DNA of 64,000 nt from Dendrolimus kikuchii (Eukaryota > Arthropoda > Insecta > Lepidoptera > Lasiocampidae), in NCBI GenBank assembly GCA_019925095.2, contig CM034411.1, positions 15,376,001 through 15,440,000 on the forward strand, read 5' to 3'. The notes under the pieces were generated by a model, which saw only the letters and a program-made list of their open reading frames with translations, was not told the origin of the DNA and did not search any database. The translations under genes were made by a program, and so were the position numbers. Below, piece after piece: positions 50,311-62,049 of this stretch; the first letter of the stretch is position 1; each line of letters begins with the position of its first letter.

Positions 50311-50698
50311 TTTTTATTTAAAATAAGTTCCACTGGAGAACACTTTTTGAAGGTCATACATATAAGTCAAAATTTAATTTTACTTCCTAGTCTACGTACA
50401 CCGCTTTGCAACGTGTTGTTCCCCGCAAAATTCCCCGCAACACGTCTAGCTAAAAATTCATTAAGTCAAACTTTTTTTTAAATAAATTTTATACACAAAT
50501 ATGTTATCCAATTACTTTTGGAAAAATTGATGGGGTTATAGCAAACAGTGCATACTTAGTAAGACAAAGACACAATAAAAGCCTACGTAGCTCGCATCTC
50601 ATGCCAGAAGTATGCCACATTAGTCATTCAGTCAGAACGCCTACCATCTTAATTTATATTAAATGGGTTTTTGAAATTATTAACCATAATTTAAAATA

Positions 50699-50937
50699 CA
50701 ATGCAAAAGTGGATGGATACAGAAGTCGTGGAAGGCCACGACACCCCTTCCATGATCAAATCCATCGTGTACTAGCGGAGGGTGATGTCAGGAGCCTTAA
50801 GAACAGACGAGCGTGCATGACAAGAGTTATGAATGTCAAAGAAGCAAGTGAGGTGTGTAAGAATAAGCCTAAATGGCGCTCTGTTGTTCGTGCCTACCCC
50901 GCAAGGGAAGTGGCGTGAAGTTATGTATGTATGTATG
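50699..50937 (+). mobile_element. RTE-like LINE, 5'-truncated copy
   Basis: CAATGCAAAAGTGGATGG to the (TATG)n tail. TAATTTAAAATA is duplicated at 50687-50698 and 50938-50949. Confidence 0.92.
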
Positions 50938-50992
50938 TAATTTAAAATAAAAATTATGAATCATATTAATAGTTCTTTAATTAATATTTCTT

Positions 50993-51303
50993 TATCCGTG
51001 TAGGAACGAGAAAGAATACAATTTCCTGCGGCCGGGCGGCCTGTCGTAAGAGGCGACTAAACAACCCACAGCCAGGTGGTAGGGCATCGCCCGACTGGAT
51101 GGCTACCACCCCTGGTCTTGAGCATGCCGCCATAACAACTTTGAGTTGTGTTCCGGCATTAGTGACCCGGTTCCAGACTCACTTAAGAGAGCAGCAGCGC
51201 ATTTTGTAGCATCTTTGGTATTGCAAATGTCCATAGGCGATGGTAACCGCTTTCCATCAAGTGGGCCGTCTGCCTGTCTGCTGAACTCCTGCAATAAAAA
51301 AAA
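50993..51303 (+). mobile_element. ~310-bp SINE-like element, full length
   Basis: TATCCGTGTAGGAACG start and CTCCTGCAATAAAAAAAA end. It directly follows a LINE copy that ends at about 50937. Confidence 0.88.
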
Positions 51304-51559
51304 CAAAGAATCAACAGTTTATTTTGATATTTATATATGTTTTCCTTTTAGGGGTGGCGGTGTAGATCATAAATAGTAGATTGTTACACAAGGGATCAAA
51401 GAAACCTATTGAATGAAACAAACCTAACCTAAATAAACACGCCTTTCACCCGAGGTAAACACTGTTTTTCATTTCAAATATGAACAAACTAGATAAAAAC
51501 CTAATTAGTTACATAAACAACTACTTCTCTAATGAAATCAGGTATTAAATCCATATCTA

Positions 51560-51883
51560 GTAGTAGTAGTAGTAGTTGTATTCGCCACAAAGGCAGGCAA
51601 AGGAATCTTTAGTCCATACAGCCAATTCTGATGTTTAAGTCTTCGTATAATAGTCGCGCAGTTGTATTGTAGGCTACAACTAACGCCATTCAACGGAGTT
51701 CTTGTGAAAACTCGAAAGGCCACATTTGACTATACAGTTCACATTTCTCACAAAAACACATAATCACTACTCAAAAACTATAAATATCCTACAACTATTG
51801 TTCATTTTAGAGTAATTTTACACATTTTTAGAAAATAAAACTGCACAGCACAACGTCTCCTTTCAGTTCCCGCCAAAAACTCT
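51560..51883 (-). mobile_element. Retroposon with (ACT)n tail, 13-bp target duplication
   Basis: The reverse strand starts AGAGTTTTTGGCGGGAACTG, ends in (CTA)n, and is flanked by AAATCCATATCTA at 51547-51559 and 51884-51896. Confidence 0.85.
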
Positions 51884-52165
51884 AAATCCATATCTAAAAT
51901 TGATGTATAAATTATAAAATATCAGTCAAGTAAATTTCTTTGTCTGTGGTATTCTACCGGCCAGTATTTTATTATCATTGATTATAGTAACTATTTAGTA
52001 CAAATTTATGTAAATTAAATATTGATTTAGTGAAAAGTAAATCATAATAAAGTTTCATCCAGTAATATGCTTTTAACGTTGTCAACGTGCCGAGATTTAA
52101 TAGTGGCTGGAAAAAAAGTTGAGTGGCATGTATTATCTATGACTCGCATAGTTTTTAAATTTTTC

Positions 52166-52470
52166 GAGAGTTTTTGGCGGGAACTGAAAGGAGATGTAGT
52201 GCTGTGCAGTTTTATTTTCTAAACATGTGTAAAATTACTCTAAAATGAACAATACTTGTAGGATATTGATAGTTTTTGAGTAGTAATTATATGTTTTGTG
52301 AGAAATGTGAACTGTAAAGTCAAATGTGGCCTTTTGAGTTGTCACAAGAACTCCGTTGAATGGCACTAGCTGATTACCTACAGTTCAGCTGTGCTACACA
52401 TAGGCTTAAGAAAATGAAGAAACTGTATTATAAACTAAGATCTGGCTTAAAGGCCTCTCTGCCAAGCCAT
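52166..52470 (+). mobile_element. Same (ACT)n-tail retroposon family, plus-strand copy
   Basis: GAGAGTTTTTGGCGGGAACT followed by the same body to CTCCGTTGAATGGC, then GGCTTAAAGGCCTCTCTGCC. It lies about 280 bp from the minus copy. Confidence 0.78.
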
Positions 52471-52920
52471 AAAATCGAAAAAAATAATTGACATTATTGA
52501 AAATCCTTCCCCAATTACCAAAAGTACTGTTTTCATCCCTCCGATCAGGTAACTTCAAGCGTAGTTTCCGAGTTTGAGAAATGAAAAAATTTGAATACAA
52601 ATACAAATCCTTATCACTTAATAATTCTAGTTCCTTGTTAGAATTAACTAAAATACTCTTATCGCATCGGAAGTACTATTCACTATGTTAACAATGTTGC
52701 TAATAAGATAATGACAGTTTTTTTCTGTGGTTGCTAAGCTACCGGGATTAACAATTTTTTTTAACAAGGTGAAATTCATTTTATTATTACTTATTATATA
52801 AACATACTAGCTGATACCCGCCCGCTTCGCGTGGCGTAGAATCCGTTCTTAGCTGACCTCTACTTGGCGAAAGGAAGGTCCATGTCAAATTTTAAGTCTA
52901 TAGGTATTATAGTTTTGACT

Positions 52921-53157
52921 TTGACGGTCTCTGTAGTTGAGCGGGCTAAGCCTTTGCCGGCTTACCTCACTGCAACGCAGAGGCTCCGGGTTCGATTCCT
53001 GGTATGGTAAATTTCGGAAAAGAATTTTCTCCATTATTTACTATCGTCTGGGTGTCTGGGATCGGCCCCAGAGTGGTCCGTTGTATATTACCCATATAAC
53101 ACAAGCGTAACTTGCTTAATTTGGGGATATACAGTGTGTGTGTTTGTCTGCCGATGT
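52921..53157 (+). mobile_element. tRNA-derived SINE
   Basis: TAGTTGAGCGGG A-box-like and exact B box GGTTCGATTCC. The body ends GTTTGTCTGCCGA, but the ATT tail is lost. It interrupts another repeat whose 5' part is at 52808-52920. Confidence 0.87.
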
Positions 53158-53209
53158 ATAAAAAAAAGTTCCTGAGAAATCGTGATGAGTCACTATATAC
53201 GTGGATTTC

Positions 53210-53212
<3 letters not shown>

Positions 53213-53272
<60 letters not shown>
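53213..53272. repeat. (TA)n microsatellite
   Basis: Uninterrupted TA dinucleotides for about 60 bp, next to a tRNA-derived SINE and a LINE fragment. Confidence 0.97.
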
Positions 53273-53277
<5 letters not shown>

Positions 53278-53353
53278 ATAAGTGCTTTTTGGGTTCAGTT
53301 ATTTTTAAGGTACTTTACTTTTTTTATTAATTATGTTATCATTGTTTTCTGTT

Positions 53354-53512
53354 CTGAAGGTGATGTCAGGAGCTTTAAGAACAGACGAGCGTGCATGACA
53401 AGAGCTATGAATGTCAAAGAAGCACGTGAGGTGTGTAAGAATAAGCCTGAATGGCGCTCTGTTGTTCGTGCCTACCCCGCAAGGGAACTGGCGTGAAGTT
53501 ATATATGTATGT
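53354..53512 (+). mobile_element. RTE-like LINE, 5'-truncated copy
   Basis: CTGAAGGTGATGTCAGG to the TATATGTATGT tail. ATTGTTTTCTGTT is duplicated at 53341-53353 and 53513-53525. Confidence 0.92.
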
Positions 53513-53773
53513 ATTGTTTTCTGTTTTTTTTTGTTATTATTCCTTTTACGTATACGTTGAATATAAATTTAATTTTGCTAGTTTTTCCCTTGGGTCACAT
53601 GTCTTTTGTGATTAAGGAGGTGGGCACTAAAAATCACTGCTGTGTCGGAATATGTTTCGGCACAAACTTAAAAGATATGCATTGTGTTCTCCGTAGTTCA
53701 TATTATAGTCTATCCCAATTTTTTTTAGTAGCTTCAATGTACAGACACAATTTACAATTATTTGAAGATTAAC

Positions 53774-53947
53774 AGGACCGGCAGACGTTGTACTGCTCTG
53801 AATAATAAAAATCTAGGTCCTGATTGCAGTGTCACCTACCGGGTCCAATTGTGGACCTAAACCATTCTCGAATCCACTTGAACAACACACACAAAAATTC
53901 TCAAAATCGGTCCAACCATTTAGCAGGAGTTAAGTGCCATACACATT
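53774..53947. repeat. GGCAGACGTTGT repeat
   Basis: CCGGCAGACGTTGTACTGCT, then AATCGGTCCAACCATTTAG. Related copies start at 55484 and continue to about 55680. Confidence 0.55.
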
Positions 53948-54175
53948 AACAGGGATATTCGCAAACATCGAGAAGCCGAGTTACCGTGTCCGAACGGGAA
54001 GCTTCCGAACAAATCAATTTGCAAACTCACGGAACGTGAAACGATATTAACAAATTCTGTCGCAAACACATTCTCGAATGTGTCCGTTTCACGTTCTATC
54101 GGATTGCAAATTGATTCATTCGGGAGCCTCCCCATTTTTATGCGGAAACTTACCGTACGTTTGTGAATAACCCTA
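53948..54175. mobile_element. Long-TIR foldback element
   Basis: Outer ends AGGGATATTCGCAAAC / AGGGTTATTCACAAAC with inverted similarity continuing inward for about 90 bp (shared AATCAATTTGCAA and GAACGTGAAAC). No coding capacity. Confidence 0.78.
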
Positions 54176-54196
54176 CAGAAGAGTTGTATAAAGGTA

Positions 54197-54338
54197 GATA
54201 GCACCACTCATCGCTGGAACGATATTCCTCCACCAATTAGAGACCTAAAAACAATAAGTTCATTTAAATTCCACTATAAAAGACATCTTCTTACATTACA
54301 AAAAGAAGATCATACATATGCATTGATAAGCCTTTAAA
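54197..54338 (+). mobile_element. LINE ORF C-terminal fragment
   Basis: Reads WNDIPPPIRDLKTISSFKFH and ends at TAA. The WN.LP..IR....SFK pattern is the end of many Jockey/CR1 reverse transcriptase ORFs. Confidence 0.65.
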
Positions 54339-54589
54339 TAATTACAATGTAGTTCACTTACTATCTCACCTTAAGGGTCCGTGCAGACAGAACAGAGCGC
54401 AGCGGAGAGGATTTTATTAACGCACTTGAAAATAAACTTTAAAATTATTACAATAAACTGCATAAATGCTTGAACCTGACCAACGCATCCTCGAAGATAC
54501 GCGGGAATCCTCGCGCGGCGTCGAGTCGGCGCCCCCGTCGTACGCGTACTTTCAGTGTTGTCACCGAGTTTAAAGAGGGATGGCGTCAT

Positions 54590-54921
54590 TTTTTTAGATT
54601 TTTAATTCGAAGTACCTACATAACGAATAATAAATATAACCATCATTATACATTTATGAAGTTGCTTTGTTTGTTAAAAATAATCTCTAAATGCAACAGT
54701 AAACGATATAACAGCTACCTGCTTTCACTTCCTTCAAAAACCACTTTTTTTCAAAACAATCTATTCTGTATAGCGACTAAAATTTACAATAAATTACCAT
54801 TGAAAATTAAGGAACTCAACATCAAAAGCTTTAAATTAAAATTAAGTCAATTATTAATAAATAAAGCACATTACACAATACATGAGTATCTTTCTGACCC
54901 AAATACTGATACAGGAGTCTG
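54590..54921 (+). mobile_element. LINE RT C-terminal fragment
   Basis: Open to TGA with LPSKTTFFQNNLF, ATKIYNKLPLKIKELN and LINKAHYTIHEYLSD. Same family as 48262-48480. Confidence 0.75.
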
Positions 54922-54929
54922 ATTTTGTG

Positions 54930-56500
54930 ACATGAGGAATCATAATTATTATTAAGCATTATTACTATAAATTCTATATTAAACCAGACATTATTGGCAC
55001 AATTATAATCATATCCCAGTCCACCATCGTTGACGAACTTTCGCGACAAACAGGCATGTTTACTGTAGAGTGGTAACCCAGAACGGTTTACTCGCGCAGG
55101 CTCGCTAGGTCGCGCGCAAGCTCGAGCACACGCGATCCGTAAAGAAAATGTCCGAGACCGCGCGGAGATTATTCCTCTCTGTCTGCGCTGACCCTAATAC
55201 GAATCCAAATATAATTACATATACAGGCAGGCAAATTGAAGTGCAAATGTAGCGTGAATTAGTAGTTCTCACGCAAAATCACTACAACTATCCTTCTGAA
55301 AATTGCAATTTATATTTTTACTATTAATAAACAAGAAACCCGTATGAAGTAAACACATATCACTGTCTGACAACTTACTTGTAACCCGATTCAGTCTTGT
55401 GCACGGCCTATGTATTATATAGAGTGGGAAAGAAAAATATGTGAAACATTTCATATTTTTATAGTAAAACTAGCGGCCCCGGCAGACGTTGTCCTGCCTT
55501 TAAAAAATAAAATTCTAGAACCCGATCCCAGAGCCACGTACCGGTTCTAATTGCGAACCCAAACCATCCGGGAACCCACTCAAACACACAAAAACAAAAT
55601 CACCAAAATGGCTCCAGGTGATTAGGAGGATTCCAGAACCCGATCTCAGCGCCACCTATCGGTTCTAATTGTTAATCTAAAAGAGTAATATATTTCTTTT
55701 TATTCTAAGTCATGACAAAATAAGATTAAAAATCTTGCCAAAAAATTAAAGTTTATAATTTACAAATAAAAACAGAGGTTGATCGTAGAGGGGTGAAAAT
55801 GTAGGGTTGTATGTATTTTGTAATGCTGTATCCTAAAAAAATAAAAAATATTTTTTTAAGGTGAACACACCTTATCACTTAGGGGTTTGAAAAATAGATA
55901 GTAGCCGATTCTTAGACTTACTGAATATGCATAAAAAATTCATATAATCGGTCAAGCCGTTTCGGAGGTGTATGGGAACGAACATTGTGACACGAGAATT
56001 TAATATAATAAAATATTTTATAGGTATGAAGTAAAAATAAATGTCATTTGTTGCATGTCAGTGACGTGGCAAACAGAATGTGGTAATTAATACTCGGCAA
56101 GCACTCTAGCAAATTGTATTCGAATAAATGATTCGATACAAGTTGTTATACGAGTATTTATTTTAATTTTAAAGTAACGTACTTATTGTTGGTTTTATTA
56201 AAATTTATTTATTTGTTTTACGTATTAAATATTACATAAGTAGAATTAGTTTTATTAAGTATTATCATTATTTATTACTATAGCGGACGAGGCGGAATAA
56301 ACTTAAAACAGTTTTCGATAGCAAAACGTATATTCGAATTTTTTCAATATTTTATAGACAATGTCACAATTCAAAAAGAAACAAAAAGGTATAATTTTAA
56401 AAGACTTTCTCTGTCGCCAACAATTACTTTATTTAAAAATTGGGTCGTTTTGGTCTTACGCCAAAAGGAAGGTTTGCACTGAAAATCAGCGTTGTGTTGC
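54930..56500. other. Intergenic, low-copy AT-rich DNA
   Basis: 55090-55160 is locally GC-rich (CGCGCAAGCTCGAGCACACG). 55484-55680 and 55790-55990 are diverged repeats. No supported gene. Confidence 0.5.
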
Positions 56501-56510
56501 ATATAGTTGC

Positions 56511-56741
56511 GCCAGGTGGTAGGGCACTTGCCCGACTGGATGGCTACCACCCCTGGTCTAAAGTATGTCGCCATAACAACCTTCGAGTTGTGTTCCGGCA
56601 TTAGTGACCAGGTTCCAGTTTTCCTTAAGAGAGCAGCAGCGCATTTGTAGCACCTTTGGTGTTGCAAATGTCCATAGGCGATGGTAACCGCTTTCCACCA
56701 AGTGGGCCATTTGCCTGTCTGCTGATCTTCTGCAATAAAAA
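56511..56741 (+). mobile_element. ~310-bp SINE-like element, 5'-truncated
   Basis: Begins GCCAGGTGGTAGGGCAC and ends TTCTGCAATAAAAA, followed by (TA)n. Confidence 0.85.
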
Positions 56742-57334
56742 TATATATATATATAATTTCGGCACAGCAATGTGCTGAGTGCAAACCTTGTTTGCTGAAA
56801 ATGCGGCGTACAAGTTTTCTGTAAATAAAGTTTTTCTCTCTTTTTTTCTTTAATTCTTTCGTTCTAGATAGAAGATTACTATCGATAAACATTAGAGCAA
56901 ATAAAGTCTGGTTGACGCTCCACATTCGCGAGGTTTTCCCGAGATCTTTTTGAGTACTGGTACCACACTCTCGTATCTCGGAGTTCGCGTTCTCACGAGA
57001 ATGTGGACCACCTATGAATATAGGACCACCTTTGAATAATTTTAAAAATCTTAGTAACAAGGCGCCAGATAAATTAGAGCCCTTGACCTGGTATTATTTG
57101 TGTATGCAATTTAAATTTGTAATAAATTTAGAGTATTAGTTCAATCCAAGGTTACGACGCAAGGCGTTTCTTGTATCACACGTGATACGATATCATATAT
57201 TTATTGCCATAATGAAATGTTGTAAATTACGATTGTAAACAAATTCGTACATGTGACTTCAATTCTGTATACTCTATCCTTAGACGAGCGAATAAATGTG
57301 TACACAGAAACTATGTGAACAAAAGCGTAAAATT

Positions 57335-57643
57335 TATCCGTGCAGGAACGGAGAAAGAATACAATTTCCTGCGGCCGGGCGGCCTGTCGTAATAGGCGAC
57401 AAAACAACCCACAGCCAGGTGGCACGGCATTTGCCCAACTGGCTACCACCCCTGGTCTAAAGTATGTCGCCATAATAAACTTGAGTTGTGTTCCGGCTTT
57501 AGTGACCAGGTTCCAGTCTCCCTTAAGAGAGCAGCAGCGCATTTGTAGCAACTTTGGTGTTGCAAATGTCCATAGGCGATGGTAACTGCTTTCCATCAAG
57601 TGGGCCGTCTGCCTGTCTGCTGATCTCCTGCAATAAAAAAAAA
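57335..57643 (+). mobile_element. ~310-bp SINE-like element, full length
   Basis: TATCCGTGCAGGAACGG to CTCCTGCAATAAAAAAA. AAAATTT flanks both sides as a possible short target duplication. Confidence 0.88.
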
Positions 57644-57721
57644 TTTTGTGAAACACTTTTTAAAAACTTCTGTTCCTACACTTATGTAGCATAGATACAC
57701 GTGGATTGCGTTTGTTTGGAT

Positions 57722-58324
57722 ACATACATACATACATAACTTCACGCCAGTTCCCTTGCGGGGTAGGCACGAACAACAGAGTGCCATTTAGGCTTATTCT
57801 TACACACCTCACTTGCCTCTTTGACATTCATAACTCTTGTCATGCAAGCTCGTCTGTTCTTAAGGCTCCTGACATCACCTTCTGCTAGTACACGATCAAT
57901 TTGATCACGGAAGGTGTGTCGTGGCCTTCCACGACTTCTGCATCCATCCACTATTGCATTGTATATCTGTTTAGTCATTCTTTCATCATGCATTCTTTCC
58001 ACATGCTCGAACCACCGGAGCATTCCTTTCCTTGCCTTCACCCCGACACTCTCTTTCAGACCAAGTCTCCTTCTTACTTCCGTATTACGAACGCAGTCCG
58101 CGAGCGTCAATCCGCAGATTCTGTGCAGTGCTCGCATCTCGACCGCGTTTACTCTACTTTCATGCTCTCTCTTCCATACCCAACTCTCGCTTCCATACGT
58201 GAGCGTAGGTACCAGCACCGCGTTGTGTACGGCGAGCTGGGCCTTCTGGCTGAGGTTCTTAGCGCCTAGAAGTTTACCTAACGCTCCATTCAAACTATTC
58301 CCCATTCGATATTTAACCATCTAA
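57722..58324 (-). mobile_element. RTE-like LINE, longest copy (192 codons open)
   Basis: Open reading frame MVKYRMGNSLNGALGKLLGA through VPTLTYGSESWVWKREHESR to AYPARELA. This is the region after the reverse transcriptase catalytic core of an RTE-like non-LTR element. The 3' tail is (TACA)n on this strand. No obvious target duplication was found. Confidence 0.88.
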
Positions 58325-58349
58325 TTTACATGAAAATGACGGTAATGAG

Positions 58350-59023
58350 ATGGCACAGGTGTAGTATAAATATAAATGACAGAATAGTCACCCTTAGGGG
58401 TTGGATGGAAGCATGACATTAAGAAAAAGCATGAAAGTGATATTGAAAGGAGAGTAATGGAAGGTAATAAGGTGAATGGAGCCCTGAGCTCTTTTATGAA
58501 CAGCCGGAAAGTTTCTGTAAAGGCACGTCTGGCTGTGCATCAAGGAGTGTTAGTACGGCAGTGAAAGTTGGGTATGGCAGAAGAAGCATAAAAATAGGAT
58601 AAATGCAGTTGAAACGAGAGCTTTGAAAAGTATATGGTATATAAGGTTAACGTAGTGATATGATAAGAAACTGTGATAAGGGAGCGTTCTGGATTGAAAG
58701 AAGATATAGTGACAAGAGTTGAAAAAGAAATGTAAAGGTGGTTTGAGCATGTAGAAAGAATGAATGAAAGCAGAACCACAAAACAAGTATATGACAGCAA
58801 TGTGACTGGCAGACTCGGTGCCGGCAGACCGAGACGTACTCACCATGATCAAATGCAGATATTTTCAAGAAAGGTCAGATAAAAAATAGTTTAAATAAGC
58901 GTGTGTATATGACAAGATTAATGAAAGTTGATGAAGCGGAAGGTGTTTGTCAAGGTCGTAGCAGGTGGAGATCCATTGTCTCTGCCTACCCCAATGGGAA
59001 CAGACAATGTGTACGTATGTAAA
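58350..59023 (+). mobile_element. Diverged relative of the RTE-like LINE
   Basis: Contains degraded MEGNKVNGAL, KARLAVHQGVLV, WFEHVERMNESRTTKQVYDS-like and SGRWRSIVSAYP segments with several frame breaks and an ACGTATGTA tail. It lies head-to-head with the minus copy at 57722-58324. Confidence 0.75.
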
Positions 59024-59051
59024 GAGACGAAATATAAAAGGTGGTCCCCGC

Positions 59052-59237
59052 TCAATTTTGAAACATTATTGATTGGTGCTCCACTATTGTTGGTCTTAGC
59101 GTGATGATATATATGCCTTTCTCCATAAATGGGCTATCTAACACTGAAAGAATTTTTCAAACCAGACCAGTAGTTCCTGAGTTTAGCGCGTTCACACAAA
59201 CAAACAAACTCTTCAGATTTATATATTAGTATTAGAT
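59052..59237 (-). mobile_element. Short Helitron-like element (family 1), truncated
   Basis: Inverted body TTAGCGTGATGATATATA and CCAGTAGTTCCTGAG, ending CTTCAGATTTATATATTAG. Confidence 0.55.
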
Positions 59238-59239
59238 AA

Positions 59240-59835
59240 TAACACTCCATAACTGTCCCACTATCGGGCTCGGGTCTCCCACTGTTGGTGAACGGACAGT
59301 ATACCCGCCACGCTTGTCCAAGGCGGCTTGGCATGTTTGACACATCGGTTATCTCGATGTGCAGGTTACATCACGATGTTGTCCTTCACCGTAGTTAGCG
59401 CGTGGTAATTGTAACAATACGCACATAAGGTCAGAAGACTGCCTAAGTGGTGCATGCATTCCGGCCAGGATCGAAACTCGTGCGTTACCAAAACTTGATG
59501 GAGTATTGAATAATAATGCCCTCCAGCATCTAGGGAGCGGAGAAGTCTTCGCCCCTGTTGACGAAGTGAGTTTGCCCTGATTCCCGGGGCACTCTCAAGC
59601 ACTGATGCGCCAGGATCAGCGCGGGCGTAACTACGTTCTAAGTCTCACGCTTTTCCTACCATGAGCGCGGGGCACATTTAAGGAGGGTAGTTTTAGTGGA
59701 GTACTGATTAGTCGAGTCTCCACACAAGCCGGCGATTTGACTCTGGTGCCCATTCGTGGTTTTACCTCTCGTTGCTTTGGTCTAATCCCTAGTAAAGGAC
59801 CCGGTAGTGTGCGAAATGCATATCCCCCGCTTTAA
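59240..59835. repeat. Dispersed retroposon fragments with poly(A)
   Basis: 59345-59400 carries a GATGTGCAGGTTACATCACG segment common to dispersed lepidopteran repeats. 59580-59842 is GC-moderate and ends CCCCCGCTTTAAAAAAAAAA, like a non-LTR 3' end. Confidence 0.5.
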
Positions 59836-60301
59836 AAAAAAAAGGATTTAATATTAATGCGGACTGTACTTCTGATTCAGTTTTAAAGAAGACTGCGACG
59901 TGTGTACTCCTCAATATTTATTGAGCAACTGACTGATGTTGCTATACATACAATACAAATATTGCGATGTAAACCGAACACAGATTATTTTTATAATAAT
60001 ACCGCGATAATCATGGATCTTCGTGACATCGGAACGTCATTTAGAAGTTTAATAGTCGTGACTTTTAGGTTAAGGTATATTATTTGCAATAATCGAGGTT
60101 TTGGAGTTCCGTCATGGGTTTATAGTTATTGCAATTGACGAAGGCGACCAGGGCCCTAATTCTGTTATTATTATCTCGTCAAAATCGTCGGAGACTATTG
60201 TCCCAATCGTAGATTTGCCTGACTTCGGTATTCTAATCATTCCAATGGCGTGCCCGTGGTAAGCCACTTAATCTTTGTAAATATTTATTATTATTACTAT
60301 T

Positions 60302-60625
60302 GTTGCCAGTTGCTTCTTCTTTGGAATTGAAACTCGATATAAAATTGGACTGTATGATTATTATTAAATTATAACTTAGAATATATATAAAGAAGTACGT
60401 AATGAAAATGACAAATTGTCCGAGAGAGTCGAGAGAGAGAGTGGTAACTTGGTAAGTCGTCAATGAGAATTGTGATCATTTTGTCTCCAAGGCCGCTCCT
60501 ATATCCCGCGTACTGTCCGACGCCTAGCTGCTAATTGTGCGAGCTATGGACGTCGGCGGTATGCGGGGCGCGGAGAGTAGGTGGGCTCCGGCGGGTGGGC
60601 CAGGGGGGTGCTCTCTGTCCGCAAT
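60302..60625. repeat. Repeat with a long hairpin, copy 2
   Basis: Same order of blocks as 26365-26680: TTGAAACTCGATATA, CGAGAGAGAG, TCAATGAGAATTGTG, the GC-rich hairpin, and GGGGTGCTCTCTGTCCGCAA. It directly precedes a LINE fragment. Confidence 0.8.
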
Positions 60626-60875
60626 AATTACTAACGTGTCGGCTTTATTGGAGCCGAACAGTACTGCACATGACGATGGTAGGCATCCTGACGGAATGAC
60701 TCTAATTCCCTGGCAGCGTGGCAAAGCCTTTGGTGTGGGATACGACCTGCGTAGACACGTTAGCCGCATCCCATTTACCTAACACGTCTAGATCAGCCGG
60801 TTCGGCAGCGGAAACAGCTGAATCACTCATATCACTCAATCAGAGTTATATGTTTGTGCCGTTTGCCGTCACTTG
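60626..60875 (+). mobile_element. LINE ORF C-terminal fragment, frameshifted
   Basis: Reads ALLEPNSTAHDDGRHPDGMT, then after a shift [20 protein letters not shown] and MFVPFAV. Plus-strand relative of 43678-44192. Confidence 0.72.
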
Positions 60876-61227
60876 TGTTATAAATATACAAAAAAAAAAA
60901 ACACTAAAATTAAGTAACCATATTCCATTTGAGTAATTTTAAGACAGCTAATAAAAATGCATTAAAACGCCAGAATAACAATAACATGATAAAGCATCGT
61001 TTGAAATATATAGGTACAAAGATCCAAGATCAATCAATGCGGGTGTCATTTTTTGAAAAAAATTAAAGTAATACAACTCAAAAATACTATACAGAACCAT
61101 TTCGCATACGTGACGAGTCGTCCTTAAGTTGCTCAACCCTTTTCATGATATAACAATTTTACAGTTTACCTTTCAGAGACCATTTTTATTCTAAAGTCAT
61201 AAGAAACTACACGTTGTGCTTTGCTTA

Positions 61228-61463
61228 TCTTATATTAATATATAAAGCTGAAGAGTTTGTTTGTTTGAACGCGCTGATCTCAGGAACTACTGGTCTGATT
61301 TGAAAAATTCTTTCAGTGTTAGATAGCCCGTTTATCGAGAAAGGCTATAGGCTATATATCATCATGCTAAGAATAATAGGAGCGGAGCACCAATGAAGAA
61401 TGTTTCAAAATCGGGGGGTTTTGAAAACAAATTCCACGCGGACGATGTCGCGGGCACAGCTAT
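61228..61463 (+). mobile_element. Short Helitron-like element (family 1)
   Basis: TCTTATATTAATATATAAAG start. It ends GTCGCGGGCACAGCTATT, one base off CTAG. The next copy at 61538 is inverted relative to it. Confidence 0.6.
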
Positions 61464-61537
61464 TCGATAATGTAATCCTTTTGCCTATACAATAAAGGAT
61501 ATTTAGATTATTGCATGTACTTCATTTTTATAACTTA

Positions 61538-61776
61538 CTAGCTGTGCCCGCGACGCCGTCCGCGTGGAATTTGTTTTCAAAGCCCCCCCGATTTTGAAAC
61601 ATTTTTTATTGCTGCTCCGCTCCTATTGGTCTTAGCGTGATGATATATAGCCTATAAGCCTTCCTCGATAAATGGGCTATCCAACACTGAAAGAATTTTT
61701 CAAATCAGACCAGTAGTTCCTGAGATTAGTGCGTTTAAACAAACAAACTCTTCAGCTTTATATGTTAAGTATAAGA
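61538..61776 (-). mobile_element. Short Helitron-like element (family 1), inverted neighbour
   Basis: The reverse strand runs TCTTATACTTAACATATAAA to GGGCACAGCTAG, flanked by A and T. It lies just upstream of the second transporter. Confidence 0.63.
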
Positions 61777-62049
61777 TATAAGATTATCTATTACGTGCAT
61801 TTATCAAAATATTTATTATATTGTCTTATTTACTTCAATTTGGAAACGCGTTGTGTGTTAGTAGTGATTATAGTAATGTGTGTTTAAAAAACATATAAAA
61901 ATAATTGATCTATGTTTTGTCGAAATATTTGTTTATAAGTGGTCTAAAATACATATTGTTGAAATAAGTGATAGTAATTAAACGATGTAATTAAAAAAAA
62001 AACTGAGTTCTAGTATTATTATTCAAAAAATCTGATTTTGTGTTTAATA

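Noticed and set aside
56371..57060. 229-codon minus-strand ORF
   Set aside because: Its middle is the SINE-like element read in reverse ([33 protein letters not shown]). The flanks show no domain. It is a chance fusion.
60001..60140. Small ORF near 59902-60138 as a gene
   Set aside because: No start context, splice structure or recognisable motif. It lies between repeat fragments in AT-rich DNA.
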